The translations under genes were made by a program, and so were the position numbers. 64,000 nucleotides of DNA from Hydrogenophaga sp. SL48 (GTDB lineage Bacteria > Pseudomonadota > Gammaproteobacteria > Burkholderiales > Burkholderiaceae_C): assembly GCF_021729865.1 (NCBI RefSeq), contig NZ_CP063400.1, positions 4,464,001 to 4,528,000 on the forward strand. The letters run 5' to 3'. Shown here piece after piece: positions 28,533 through 36,568 of the stretch (its first letter is position 1; the number at the start of each line of letters is the position of its first letter). The notes beneath the pieces are model-generated. The model had not been told where the DNA came from, made no database searches, and saw nothing but the letters and a program-made list of their open reading frames with translations.

Positions 28533-28697
28533 GGAATTTCTCCTGTGAACCGGAGCCGCCCACCGTGGGCTTCTCCATGACCTGCATCGTTCCGGGAAGG
28601 CGCGGAAGTCTCAATGCGGTCGCCGGGCGGGTTCACCACCGGCCCCGGAAGAAAAACTCACAGCGGCCCGCGCGACCGCCCTTCGATAATGGGCGCC

Positions 28698-29387
28698 ATG
28701 CACACCATCGCCGTCATCGAAGACGACCGCCCCACCAGCGACCAGTTGGCCGGCTGGATCCAGGCCGCACGCCCCGAACTGACCGTGCACCAGTGGTTCG
28801 ACCGCGACAGCGCCGAGGCCGCGCTGGCGCGCGAGCGCTACGACCTGGTGGTGCTGGACATCGAGCTGGGCCGCGAGCGGCACGCGGGCGTGGCGATCAT
28901 CAACACCATCAACAAGCTGCACCAGGGCACGCCGGTGCTGGTGGTCTCGGCCATGCCGGCCGCGATCTACCGCAGCATCATGAAGGCGCTGGACGCCTGG
29001 GACTACCTGCAGAAGACCAGCTTCGACGAGGCCGAATTCGTCGAGACCTTTCTCGACATCCTGCGCACCGCACGGGCGCAGAAAAGTGCTGAGCCCGCGC
29101 CCGCCGCCGACGAGCTGAGCCTCGACCCGCTGTGGCAACGAAGCCCCACCTGGCGCGGCCAACGCATCAACCTGCCGCTCACCGCGCAACGCATCCTCGC
29201 CACGCTGGTGCAGAAGAAGGGCCAGACCGTGAGCTACGAGGAGCTGTACGAGGTGGTCAAGAGCGGGCGCAACCGCGACAACGTGCGCAAGCACGTGAGC
29301 AGCATCCGCGATGCCTTCCGCGAACTCGACCCATCTTTTGAGGCGATCGAAAACGTGCCCATGCGTGGCTTCCGCTGGGGACGATGA
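28698..29387 (+). CDS. Response regulator, OmpR-like winged helix
   Basis: A 229-residue regulator. The receiver has the acidic pair Asp9-Asp10, the phospho-acceptor Asp54 in VVLDIELG and Lys106 in YLQKTS. The C-terminal 90 residues form a winged-helix DNA-binding domain (INLPLTAQRILATLVQKKGQ; NVRKHVSSIRDAFREL; PMRGFRWGR). The start at 28698 puts the receiver's first strand in the usual place; 28689 is possible. It pairs with the kinase gene that starts 165 bases downstream. A repeat copy lies in between. Confidence 0.9.
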   Translation: MHTIAVIEDDRPTSDQLAGWIQAARPELTVHQWFDRDSAEAALARERYDLVVLDIELGRERHAGVAIINTINKLHQGTPVLVVSAMPAAIYRSIMKALDAWDYLQKTSFDEAEFVETFLDILRTARAQKSAEPAPAADELSLDPLWQRSPTWRGQRINLPLTAQRILATLVQKKGQTVSYEELYEVVKSGRNRDNVRKHVSSIRDAFRELDPSFEAIENVPMRGFRWGR

Positions 29388-29388
29388 G

Positions 29389-29490
29389 CACCCCCTGCGC
29401 CGCTTCGCGTCTTCCCCCTCTCTCGCCTGCGGCGGGAGGGGGACGCAGCCCTGTGGCCCGGCAAAGCCGGTTCCACGGCTGCCCCTGGTT
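29389..29490 (+). repeat. 3'-UTR two-hairpin repeat, copy B
   Basis: Begins at the response-regulator stop. On the minus strand it reads GGAACCGGCTTTGCCGGGCC, so relative to the flanking plus-strand genes it has the same orientation as the other four copies have to theirs. The second hairpin is longer here (TCCCCCTCCCGCCGCAGGCG-type), matching the copy at 60077-60180 best. Confidence 0.85.
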
Positions 29491-29552
29491 GGGTCACGCG
29501 CTCCGGGTCAGCTTTCATCACCTCCCCCGCTCCTGTCTGACGACCCAGTGAC

Positions 29553-31685
29553 ATGAAGTTCGGCCCCCTCGATCTTCCTTCGCTGCCGGCGCTGGCGCTG
29601 CCGCGCCTGCCGCTCTCGGCGTTCCGCCGCCGCATCGTCTTTCACGGGGTGTTCCTGCTGCTGGCGCTGGCCGTGGTGGGGCTGGCGCTGACGCTGCTGG
29701 CCGAAGAAAAGCAGCGCGCGCGTGAGCGCTACGAAGCGGGTTTCCGGCAGACGCTGTCGACCATGGCGGCGCAGCTTCGCCACCCCACCGGGCAGCTGGC
29801 GCTGATCAACGCCGACGCGGCGGCGCCCTCGGGCGCCGGGCTCACGCCGGTGGTGCTGCCGTTTTCGGCGCTGGACTATTCCGACCCGTTCAAGGCGCGG
29901 CAAGCGGTGGAGATGAGCGGCTGCGCCGTGCACTGGCCCGACGACGGCGGGCAGCTCTGCGTGGGCATGGGCAACAGCGCCTACGCGGGCGGCGTGGTCT
30001 ACCTCGTGGCCGACCTGGTGCTGCCGCCGGCGGTGGCGCGCGAAAAAGGCACGCTCGACCTGGCGCCTGTGAGCCATGCGGTGGTCCGGGCGGAGACCGG
30101 CGCCGGCACCGAGCACTGGGTCGCGCCCTTCGAGGCACCGGGTGATGCGCCGGTGGACGTGGGCGACGGCGGCCTGCGCGGCCGCGTGACCGGATTCAGC
30201 GGCGAGGGCAGCGCCCTGGTCAAGGGCTCTCGGCCGGTGCGCGACTTCCGCGGCTGGCTCTGGCAGGAGGCCGGCTGCGCCGTGCCCGGTCAGGCACTGC
30301 CCGGCTGCGCGCGCCGCACGCTGATCTCGCTGCGGGTGCCGGTGGAAGCCTGGCGCAAGGCGCTGTTCAGCCAGGGCCCGCGCACCTGGCCGCCGGCCGA
30401 CCTCGGCCGCACCCGGCTGCGCCTGCAGTGGGTCGCACCGGGCGGCCAGGTGCTGTTTGACAGCGCGCGCGCCGGTGCGGTGCAGCCGTTTTCGCTGCAG
30501 CACCTCGGCTCCACGCTCGCGGGCGGCGAGGTGCTGCGCATTGAGCGCCTGGGCAGCGGGGCGCCGCAGCTGGTGACGCAGCTGCGCGGGCAGGACAGCT
30601 CGGACGAGGTGGCGGCGCCCTGGCTCACGCGCCTGGTCCTGAAGCTGCCGTCGAGCGACACCCGCACGCAGGTGCAGGCGAGCGAAACCGTCAACACCTC
30701 CAGCGGCCGCTACCAGCTCAGCCTCACCGGCGACCTGACCAGCGTCGACCGCAGCCTGAGCGCGACCGCCACCCGCATGAGCGGTTTTGTCGGCGCCATG
30801 CTGGCCGCCATCGTGCTGGCCTGGCTGGTGATCGAGTTGGGGCTGATCCGGCCGGTGGCCCGGCTGACCCAGCGCGCGGCGGCGCTGAACTACAACATGC
30901 AGGACCCGCAGGTCGAACGGCGGCTGGGCGATCTGGACGTGCGCGACATGGCCGGGCGCGACGAGATGGGCATCCTGGCCAGCACGCTGGCCGGGCTGTT
31001 GCAGCGGGTGAAGGAGGGCGTGCGGCGTGAGCACCTGCGCAACGAGCAGGAGCGCGACATGTGGCACGCGGTGGGCCACGAGATCATGTCGCCGCTGCAG
31101 TCGCTGATGGTGCTGCACGGCGACGCCGCCGACCCCAGCCACCGCTACGTGCACCGCATGCAGCAGGCGGTGCGGGTGCTCTACGGCAGCGCGTCGCCGA
31201 GCGAGGCCATCAGCTCGGCCTCGGTCGAGGTGGACACGCTGGACCTGAATCAATTCCTTCAGCACGTGGCGGTCAACGCGCCCTACGCGGGCATTCAGAA
31301 CGTGGTCTTCGAAACCGCCGGCGCGCCGGTGTGGGTGCAGGCCAGCGAGCACTCGCTGGAGGACGTGGTGACCCACGTGCTGCGCAACGCCGACCGCTAC
31401 CGCCCACCAGGCTCGCCCATCACCCTCACGCTCGACGACCGCGGCGCCATGGCCGGCTTCGCCATCCACAACACCGGACCGGCCATCGACGCCGAGCGGC
31501 TGGAGGCGATCTTCGAATACGGCGTGACCGACGCCAGCGCCCCCGGCGAGAGCCGGGGACAGGGCCTGTTCGTGGCTCGCACCTACATGGCGAAAATGGG
31601 GGGCACGATCACCGCGGCCAACGCCGACGGCGGCGTGCGCTTCGTCCTCCACCTGCCCCGCGCCACCCCACGAGTTTCCGCATGA
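29553..31685 (+). CDS. Sensor histidine kinase
   Basis: A 710-residue membrane kinase. One helix at about 27-49 (IVFHGVFLLLALAVVGLALT) and a second near 412-432 (FVGAMLAAIVLAWLVIELGL) enclose a large periplasmic sensor domain. A HAMP-like linker follows, then the H-box with His509 in HAVGHEIMSPLQSL, and the ATPase with an N-box LRNADRY, a degenerate G1 region (GFAIHNTGPAI) and SRGQGLFVARTYMAKMGGT. The partner is the regulator just upstream; the stop overlaps the exonuclease gene by four bases. The signal sensed is unknown. Confidence 0.9.
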   Translation: MKFGPLDLPSLPALALPRLPLSAFRRRIVFHGVFLLLALAVVGLALTLLAEEKQRARERYEAGFRQTLSTMAAQLRHPTGQLALINADAAAPSGAGLTPVVLPFSALDYSDPFKARQAVEMSGCAVHWPDDGGQLCVGMGNSAYAGGVVYLVADLVLPPAVAREKGTLDLAPVSHAVVRAETGAGTEHWVAPFEAPGDAPVDVGDGGLRGRVTGFSGEGSALVKGSRPVRDFRGWLWQEAGCAVPGQALPGCARRTLISLRVPVEAWRKALFSQGPRTWPPADLGRTRLRLQWVAPGGQVLFDSARAGAVQPFSLQHLGSTLAGGEVLRIERLGSGAPQLVTQLRGQDSSDEVAAPWLTRLVLKLPSSDTRTQVQASETVNTSSGRYQLSLTGDLTSVDRSLSATATRMSGFVGAMLAAIVLAWLVIELGLIRPVARLTQRAAALNYNMQDPQVERRLGDLDVRDMAGRDEMGILASTLAGLLQRVKEGVRREHLRNEQERDMWHAVGHEIMSPLQSLMVLHGDAADPSHRYVHRMQQAVRVLYGSASPSEAISSASVEVDTLDLNQFLQHVAVNAPYAGIQNVVFETAGAPVWVQASEHSLEDVVTHVLRNADRYRPPGSPITLTLDDRGAMAGFAIHNTGPAIDAERLEAIFEYGVTDASAPGESRGQGLFVARTYMAKMGGTITAANADGGVRFVLHLPRATPRVSA

Positions 31686-32314
31686 ACCGCATCGCCGTCA
31701 TCGACTTCGAAACCACCGGCATCTCGCCCGGCATGGGCGACCGCGCCACCGAGGTGGCCATCGTGATCACCGAGGGCGACCGCATCGTCGACCGCTACCA
31801 GAGCCTGATGAACGCGGGCGTGTACATCCCCGGCTTCATCACGCAGCTGACCGGCATCACCAACGCGATGGTGCAGGCCGCGCCACCCGCAACGACGGTG
31901 ATGGCCGAGGCGGCGCGCTTCGTCGGCGACGTGCCGATGGTGGCGCACAACGCCTCGTTCGACCGCCGCTTCTGGCAGGCCGAGCTGGCGCTGTGCGGCC
32001 AGCCCGCGTTGCAGCCCTTTGCCTGCACGGTGCTGCTGTCGCGCCGGCTCTACCCCGAGGCGCCGAGCCACAAGCTGGGTTCGCTGGTGGACCGCTTTGG
32101 CCTGCCGCGCACGGGCAAGGCCCACCGCGCGCTGGCCGACGCCGAGATGGCGACCGAGCTGCTGCACCGCATGCGCCACGACCTGCGCACGCGGCATGGC
32201 GTGGCCGACCCCGACCACAGCTACCTGATGGGTCTGCAGCGCTGCACCAAGGCGGCCGTGGCCAAGCTGCTGGCGCGCCCCGCCGTGGCACGCGGGGCCT
32301 TGAGCGCCCGCTGA
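31682..32314 (+). CDS. DnaQ-like 3'-5' exonuclease
   Basis: A 210-residue DEDDh exonuclease: VIDFETTG (ExoI, Asp and Glu), HNASFDRRFW (ExoII Asp) and HRALADAEM (ExoIII His and Asp). Homologous to the proofreading subunit epsilon but short and without a polymerase-binding tail, so likely a repair or RNA/DNA trimming nuclease. The start codon overlaps the kinase stop by four bases, an unusual neighbour for a two-component system. Confidence 0.9.
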   Translation: MNRIAVIDFETTGISPGMGDRATEVAIVITEGDRIVDRYQSLMNAGVYIPGFITQLTGITNAMVQAAPPATTVMAEAARFVGDVPMVAHNASFDRRFWQAELALCGQPALQPFACTVLLSRRLYPEAPSHKLGSLVDRFGLPRTGKAHRALADAEMATELLHRMRHDLRTRHGVADPDHSYLMGLQRCTKAAVAKLLARPAVARGALSAR

Positions 32315-32397
32315 GCGGCCCTCGCGCCGGGCGAAGAATGCCCACCGCCCGTCCGCCGGTGGGCCCGCACTCGAACGCCCATGCTACGATTTGCGCC

Positions 32398-32484
32398 ATG
32401 CAACGCCGCACGTCCCTGACCACCCTATCGCTAAGCCTAGTGCTCGGCCGGGGTCTGCCTGCGTTCGCCTTTTCTGTTGCCTGA
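32398..32484 (+). CDS. leuL: Leucine leader peptide for leuA attenuation
   Basis: A 28-residue reading frame, ATG at 32398, stop TGA at 32482-32484. It contains SLTTLSLSLVLGRGL, with six leucines; three of them (codons 10, 12, 14) are CTA, the rarest leucine codon in such a GC-rich genome and otherwise nearly absent from the genes around it. This is what a ribosome-stalling leader for leucine starvation should look like, and it is 116 bases before leuA on the same strand. No strong ribosome binding site precedes it; TACGAT at 32385-32390 could be a -10 box that would put the transcript start right at the ATG. Confidence 0.75.
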   Translation: MQRRTSLTTLSLSLVLGRGLPAFAFSVA

Positions 32485-32524
32485 AGCGCAACACCCGACT
32501 TCCCCCTGACCCCGGCCCACGAAC

Positions 32525-32573
32525 CAGCCTCCATCACCATGGAGGGCTGCAGGGGATGTCGCCTTTGTTTTTT
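32525..32573 (+). terminator. Attenuator region before leuA
   Basis: Two adjacent hairpins. The first pairs CAGCCTCCAT with ATGGAGGGCTG (one bulge). The second is weaker, CAGGGG with CCTTTG (two G-U pairs), and is followed at once by TTTTTT (32568-32573). With the leader peptide this fits transcription attenuation, though which hairpin is terminator and which is alternative structure needs folding. Confidence 0.5.
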
Positions 32574-32600
32574 CAGATCCCCCGATTCGTGGAGCCGCTC

Positions 32601-34304
32601 ATGATTGCCCAACCCGCCCGCAAGTACCAGGCCTTTGCCCCCGTCGAGTTGCACGACCGCACCTGGCCGTCCCAGTCCCTCAACCGTGCCCCCATCTGGC
32701 TGTCCACCGACCTGCGTGACGGCAACCAGGCCCTGTTCGAGCCCATGAACGTCGAGCGCAAGCTGAAGCTCTTTCAGGAGCTGGTGCGCATCGGCTTCAA
32801 GGAGATCGAGGTGGGTTTTCCGGCGGCCTCGCAGACCGACCATGACTTCGTGCGCCGCCTCATCGACGAAGACCTCGTGCCCGACGACGTGACGCTGATG
32901 GTGATGACGCAGTCGCGCGCCGATCTCATCGAACGCACGGTGGACGCCGTGCGCGGCGCACCGCGCGCCATCGTTCACCTCTACAACGCCACGGCCAGGG
33001 TCTGGCGCCGCGTGGTGTCCGGCATGAACGTGACGCAGGTGATGGCCTTCGTGCAGGAGCACGTGTCGCTCCTGAAGCGCCTCACCGACGCCCGGCCCGA
33101 GACGCGCTGGACCCTGCAGTACTCGCCCGAGACCTTCAGCGCCACCGAGCTGGAGGTGTCGCTCAAGGCCTGCCAGACCGCCATCGCCGCCTGGGGCGCT
33201 GGCCCCGGGCGCGAGGTGATCATCAACCTGCCCAGCACGGTGGAGAACGCCACGCCCAATGTGTTCGCCGATCAGATCGAGTGGATGCACCGGCACCTGA
33301 GCCCGCGCGAGCACATCGTGCTCTCGGTGCACCCGCACAACGACCGCGGCACCGGCGTGGCCGCGGCCGAGCTGGCGATGCTGGCCGGGGCGCAGCGCGT
33401 GGAAGGCTGCCTGTTCGGCAACGGCGAGCGCTGCGGCAACCTCGACCTCGTCACGGTCGCGCTCAACCTCTACACCCAGGGCATCCACCCGGGCCTCGAC
33501 TTCTCCGACATCAACGGCGTGGCGCGCGTGGCCCAGGCCTGCACGGGCCTGCCCGTCCACCCGCGCCATCCCTACGCGGGCGACCTCGTGTTCACGTCGT
33601 TCTCCGGCTCGCACCAGGACGCGATCAAGAAGGGTTTCGCGGCGCACGATCCCGAGGGTCTGTGGCAGATCCCCTACCTGCCCATCGACCCGGCCGACCT
33701 GGGCCGCACCTACGACAGCGTGATCCGCGTCAACAGCCAGTCGGGCAAGGGCGGCATCGCCTTCCTGCTGGAGCGCGAACGCGGCGTGGTGATGCCCCGG
33801 CGCCTGCAGGTGGCGTTCAGCGCGGTGGTGCAGCGCCACACCGACGCCAGCGAAACCGAGATGAGCGGCCCCGCGCTGTGGGCGCTGTTCCAGACCACCT
33901 ACCTCGACCCGGGCATGGCGCAACCCGCGACAGCGCAGGCCATCACCTGCCACGCGCACCGACTGTCGGAGGACGGCCAGGGCATCGAGCTGGACGTCAC
34001 GATCGAAGGCGTGCGGCAGACGCTGCAAGGGCAGGGCAACGGCCCGATTGCTGCCACCGTGGACGCCCTGGGCCTGCCGCTGGAGGTGCACGGTTACGAG
34101 GAACGGGCCACCGGCGCGGGCGCCCAGGCGCAGGCCCTGGCCATCGTGGAAGCGGGGCTCGCCGGCACGCCCGGCGCGACCTTTGGCGTGGGCCTGGACA
34201 GCAACATCGTCACCGCCTCGGTGAGGGCCGTGTTGAGCGTGGCGAACCGCCTGGTGGCGCCGCCCCGGACGGCGCCTGCAGTGGCGGCCACGGCAGTAGG
34301 TTGA
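32601..34304 (+). CDS. leuA: 2-isopropylmalate synthase
   Basis: A 567-residue enzyme joining acetyl-CoA and 2-oxoisovalerate, the first step of leucine synthesis. It is the long LeuA form: the barrel has STDLRDGNQALFEPM with the metal Asp, EIEVGFPAASQTD, VHPHNDRGTGVAAAE with the HxH metal pair, and GNGERCGNLDLVT. The C-terminal regulatory domain (about 430-550) should bind leucine for feedback control. The ATG at 32601 has GGAG seven bases before it; upstream in-frame codons run through the leader and are rejected. Expression is probably set by the leader peptide. Confidence 0.97.
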   Translation: MIAQPARKYQAFAPVELHDRTWPSQSLNRAPIWLSTDLRDGNQALFEPMNVERKLKLFQELVRIGFKEIEVGFPAASQTDHDFVRRLIDEDLVPDDVTLMVMTQSRADLIERTVDAVRGAPRAIVHLYNATARVWRRVVSGMNVTQVMAFVQEHVSLLKRLTDARPETRWTLQYSPETFSATELEVSLKACQTAIAAWGAGPGREVIINLPSTVENATPNVFADQIEWMHRHLSPREHIVLSVHPHNDRGTGVAAAELAMLAGAQRVEGCLFGNGERCGNLDLVTVALNLYTQGIHPGLDFSDINGVARVAQACTGLPVHPRHPYAGDLVFTSFSGSHQDAIKKGFAAHDPEGLWQIPYLPIDPADLGRTYDSVIRVNSQSGKGGIAFLLERERGVVMPRRLQVAFSAVVQRHTDASETEMSGPALWALFQTTYLDPGMAQPATAQAITCHAHRLSEDGQGIELDVTIEGVRQTLQGQGNGPIAATVDALGLPLEVHGYEERATGAGAQAQALAIVEAGLAGTPGATFGVGLDSNIVTASVRAVLSVANRLVAPPRTAPAVAATAVG

Positions 34305-34360
34305 TCCGATCCCCCGGCACGGATGGGCTGGCGATGGCCCATCCGTTACCCTTGGCACCC

Positions 34361-34831
34361 ATGCGCCGTGTCCTGCCCTGTCTCGCCCTGACCGCCACCC
34401 TGCTGATCGCGGGCTGCGGCAGCACGCCACCGTCGCGCGGTCCGGCGTACCGCGCGCTCTCGGCCGAGCAGTCGAGCGACATCGCGATCCACGCGTTGGG
34501 TCTGGTGGGCACGCCCTACCGCTGGGGCGGCAACACACCGGAAAGTGGCTTCGACTGCAGCGGCCTGATCGGCTACGTGTACAAGCGCCGCGCCGGCATC
34601 GCCCCGCCGCGCACGGTGGCCCAGCTGTCCGGCTTTGGCGAGCGGGTGGACGCCGATGACTTGCGCACCGGCGACCTGGTGATCTTCGGCAGCGGAAAGC
34701 CTTTTCACGCGGGCATCTACGTGGGCGAAGGCCGCTTCGTGCACGCCCCGTCCACCGGCGGCACGGTGCGGCTGGACCGCCTGAACAACGCCTACTGGGC
34801 GCGCCAGCCCACCGCCTTCCGCCGTCCCTGA
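34361..34831 (+). CDS. NlpC/P60-family lipoprotein, cell wall endopeptidase
   Basis: A 156-residue lipoprotein. The signal has the lipobox LIAGC with Cys19. The NlpC/P60 papain-like domain carries catalytic Cys66 in DCSGLIGY, His116 in HAGIYVG and His128. It is of the Spr/MepS size and probably cuts peptidoglycan cross-bridges or stem peptides in the periplasm. An ATG nine codons upstream would disturb the signal peptide, so 34361 is preferred. It lies 56 bases after leuA but is unrelated in function. Confidence 0.9.
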   Translation: MRRVLPCLALTATLLIAGCGSTPPSRGPAYRALSAEQSSDIAIHALGLVGTPYRWGGNTPESGFDCSGLIGYVYKRRAGIAPPRTVAQLSGFGERVDADDLRTGDLVIFGSGKPFHAGIYVGEGRFVHAPSTGGTVRLDRLNNAYWARQPTAFRRP

Positions 34832-35018
34832 GGCGCACGTCAACTCCGTCGGTACCTATTGCCCCGCTGGCGTTTCTTGCTTCAGAGGCCTTTCTTTCTC
34901 AGCGGGTGCGCTGAGCCGAGGGTGCGGGCAAGAGAACGCAGATGGCGCCATCGGCCTGGCGCGAGGTCTTCGCGCGCACAACGCCACCGGCGGCGCAACA
35001 CCACCCAAAAAGAAAGGA

Positions 35019-35930
35019 TCAGTCGCTCAACAACCCCGCCAGCGACAACGTGCCGGTGACCGCAGGCAGCGTCGGTGCCTGCCACTGCAAGCCGCTCTCC
35101 TGCGCCCACCGCTGCAGCTCACCGCTGGCACCGCTGCGCTGGACCACGCGGTTCACCACGTCCAGCAGATCGGCTTTGCCCGAGAGCGCGACCCAGCCCA
35201 GGTTGATGCCCAGCGGCCGCGCCGGACCCGCCTGCAGGGTGCTGGCGGGCTGGCGCAGGCGGTGCGCGTCGAAGGCCGCCGTGGGCACCAGCATCGCGTC
35301 CACGCGACCGCTCTCCAGCGCCGCCCAGACATCGTCACGCTGGCCCATCGACACCATGCGCGGCGTGAGCGCGCCGCCCCGGTACATGGCCACCAGCGTG
35401 CCTTCGAGCGTGCCGGCCACGGCACCGACCTTGCGCCCCACCACATCGCCCAGCGAACGCGCGGCCGGCACCCCGGCCCGCTGCACCAGCGCCAGCGCGG
35501 TGCCCTGGTAGGGTTGGCTCGCGACCAGCGTGCCCAGCGTTTCGAAGGGCCGCTCGCGGGCGCGCTTGGCGCCGGGGTAGTCCGGCGTCTTGAAGCGTTC
35601 GCGCGTGGGCGGGCCGAGATCGGACTTCAGCAGCGGGAAACCGCTCGCCACATCACACAGCCCGGCCGACAGCAGGGCGTTGACCTCGTGCGTCAGCATC
35701 GCCTCTTTCTCCAGCTCGGGCTCGAAGGGCAACAGCTTCAGCTCGCGCCCCAGCTCCCGCGCCACCGCCTCGGCGATCTTCACGTCAAAGCCGGTGACCT
35801 GCCCCTTGCGCGCCAATGAGAACGGCGGGTTGTCCTCGGCCATGCAGACGGTCAGCGGCTCAGCGCTCGCTAGAGCGCTCACAGTCGACAACGCCACGGC
35901 AACACCCCAACGCCGCGAAAGAAGAAGCAC
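35019..35930 (-). CDS. Periplasmic binding protein of the PQQ dehydrogenase cluster (MxaJ/XoxJ-like)
   Basis: A 303-residue family-3 type solute-binding protein. From the GTG at 35930 it has a signal peptide ending ALASAEP (about residue 24), then LTVCMAEDNPPFSLARKGQV and GFDVKIAEAVARELGRELKL. No permease partner is near. Its place, downstream of a PQQ alcohol dehydrogenase and a cytochrome c, matches the MxaJ/XoxJ/PedB-type proteins that assist dehydrogenase maturation or activation. There is no ATG in a suitable place; the repeat copy C lies just upstream, so a GTG start is the best compatible choice and remains uncertain. Confidence 0.8.
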   Translation of the reverse strand: MLLLSRRWGVAVALSTVSALASAEPLTVCMAEDNPPFSLARKGQVTGFDVKIAEAVARELGRELKLLPFEPELEKEAMLTHEVNALLSAGLCDVASGFPLLKSDLGPPTRERFKTPDYPGAKRARERPFETLGTLVASQPYQGTALALVQRAGVPAARSLGDVVGRKVGAVAGTLEGTLVAMYRGGALTPRMVSMGQRDDVWAALESGRVDAMLVPTAAFDAHRLRQPASTLQAGPARPLGINLGWVALSGKADLLDVVNRVVQRSGASGELQRWAQESGLQWQAPTLPAVTGTLSLAGLLSD

Positions 35931-35936
35931 CGCCCG

Positions 35937-36030
35937 GAAGCGTCGCGGAACCGGCTTTGCCGGGCCGCTGACGCTGCCCCCCTTCAGGGGGGTGACGCCG
36001 AAGGCGGCGCGGGGGGTGTTTCCAGTTTTT
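35937..36030 (-). repeat. 3'-UTR two-hairpin repeat, copy C
   Basis: Fills the gap between the cytochrome c stop (36041) and the binding protein start. Plus strand carries GGAACCGGCTTTGCCGGGCC, then CCCCCC-TTCA-GGGGGG and GTGACGCCGAAGGCGGCGCG. Confidence 0.85.
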
Positions 36031-36040
36031 CGGGGGGTGC

Positions 36041-36409
36041 TCACAACTCTTTTCCTCCACGCGTGGCCACGTAGCTCCACAGCAGCTCGATCGCTCCCGG
36101 CTCCAGTGCACCCTTGAACGAGGGCATGTTGCCCTTGCCGTTGGTCACCGAGGTGTAGAAGCGGTCGCGCTGCTCGGTCGGGAACTTGCGCAGGTCGTAC
36201 ACCGTGGTGCCGCTGTTGACCATGTTGCGGCCGTGGCACTGCGCGCAGGTGCGGTGAAACTGCTCGCGGCCCTTCTCCACCATCTCGGCGGTGAAGGGCG
36301 TGGCGGGCGGAACGCTCACGGCCTGGGCGTCGGGAGTGCCAGCCGACTGCGCCCGCACGAAACCCGACAGCGTCAGGGCCAGTGCACACAAAACAAATCG
36401 AATCATCAA
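36041..36409 (-). CDS. Monohaem c-type cytochrome, electron acceptor of the PQQ dehydrogenase
   Basis: A 122-residue periplasmic protein: signal peptide cut after GFVRA (residue 20), haem-binding CAQCH at 55-59, and GNMPSF supplying the likely methionine ligand. It sits between the PQQ dehydrogenase and the binding protein in one direction, and matches the XoxG/ExaB role of passing electrons from the quinoprotein to the respiratory chain (inference from position). Confidence 0.9.
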   Translation of the reverse strand: MMIRFVLCALALTLSGFVRAQSAGTPDAQAVSVPPATPFTAEMVEKGREQFHRTCAQCHGRNMVNSGTTVYDLRKFPTEQRDRFYTSVTNGKGNMPSFKGALEPGAIELLWSYVATRGGKEL

Positions 36410-36467
36410 TCAAGGTCCAGAAAGAAGTGCGCCGCCGTACCGGAGCGAGTGCCTGTGCCGGTCAAGG

Positions 36468-36546
36468 ATGCCGTGGAACCGGCTTTGCCGGGCCACAGGC
36501 ATTGCCCCCGGGGGGTGACGCCGCAGGCGGCGCGGGGGGTGCACTG
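36468..36546 (-). repeat. 3'-UTR two-hairpin repeat, copy D
   Basis: Lies 22 bases after the dehydrogenase stop, before the cytochrome gene. Contains GGAACCGGCTTTGCCGGGCC and a shortened second stem (GCCCCCGGGGGGTG), then GACGCCGCAGGCGGCGCGGG. Confidence 0.85.
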
Positions 36547-36568
36547 TCCTGCGGCGCGGGGGGGTCAA

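Noticed and set aside
29508..31652. 714-codon minus-strand frame over the sensor kinase
   Set aside because: Antisense shadow; the kinase frame has all motifs and coupling with the exonuclease gene.
34832..35018. Search for a tRNA or small RNA in the gap between the NlpC gene and the binding protein gene
   Set aside because: No cloverleaf, terminator or conserved motif could be seen.
35019..36413. Fusion of the binding protein frame with upstream 160 codons
   Set aside because: The extension lies over the cytochrome c gene in another frame and through a repeat copy; a signal peptide begins at the GTG 35930.
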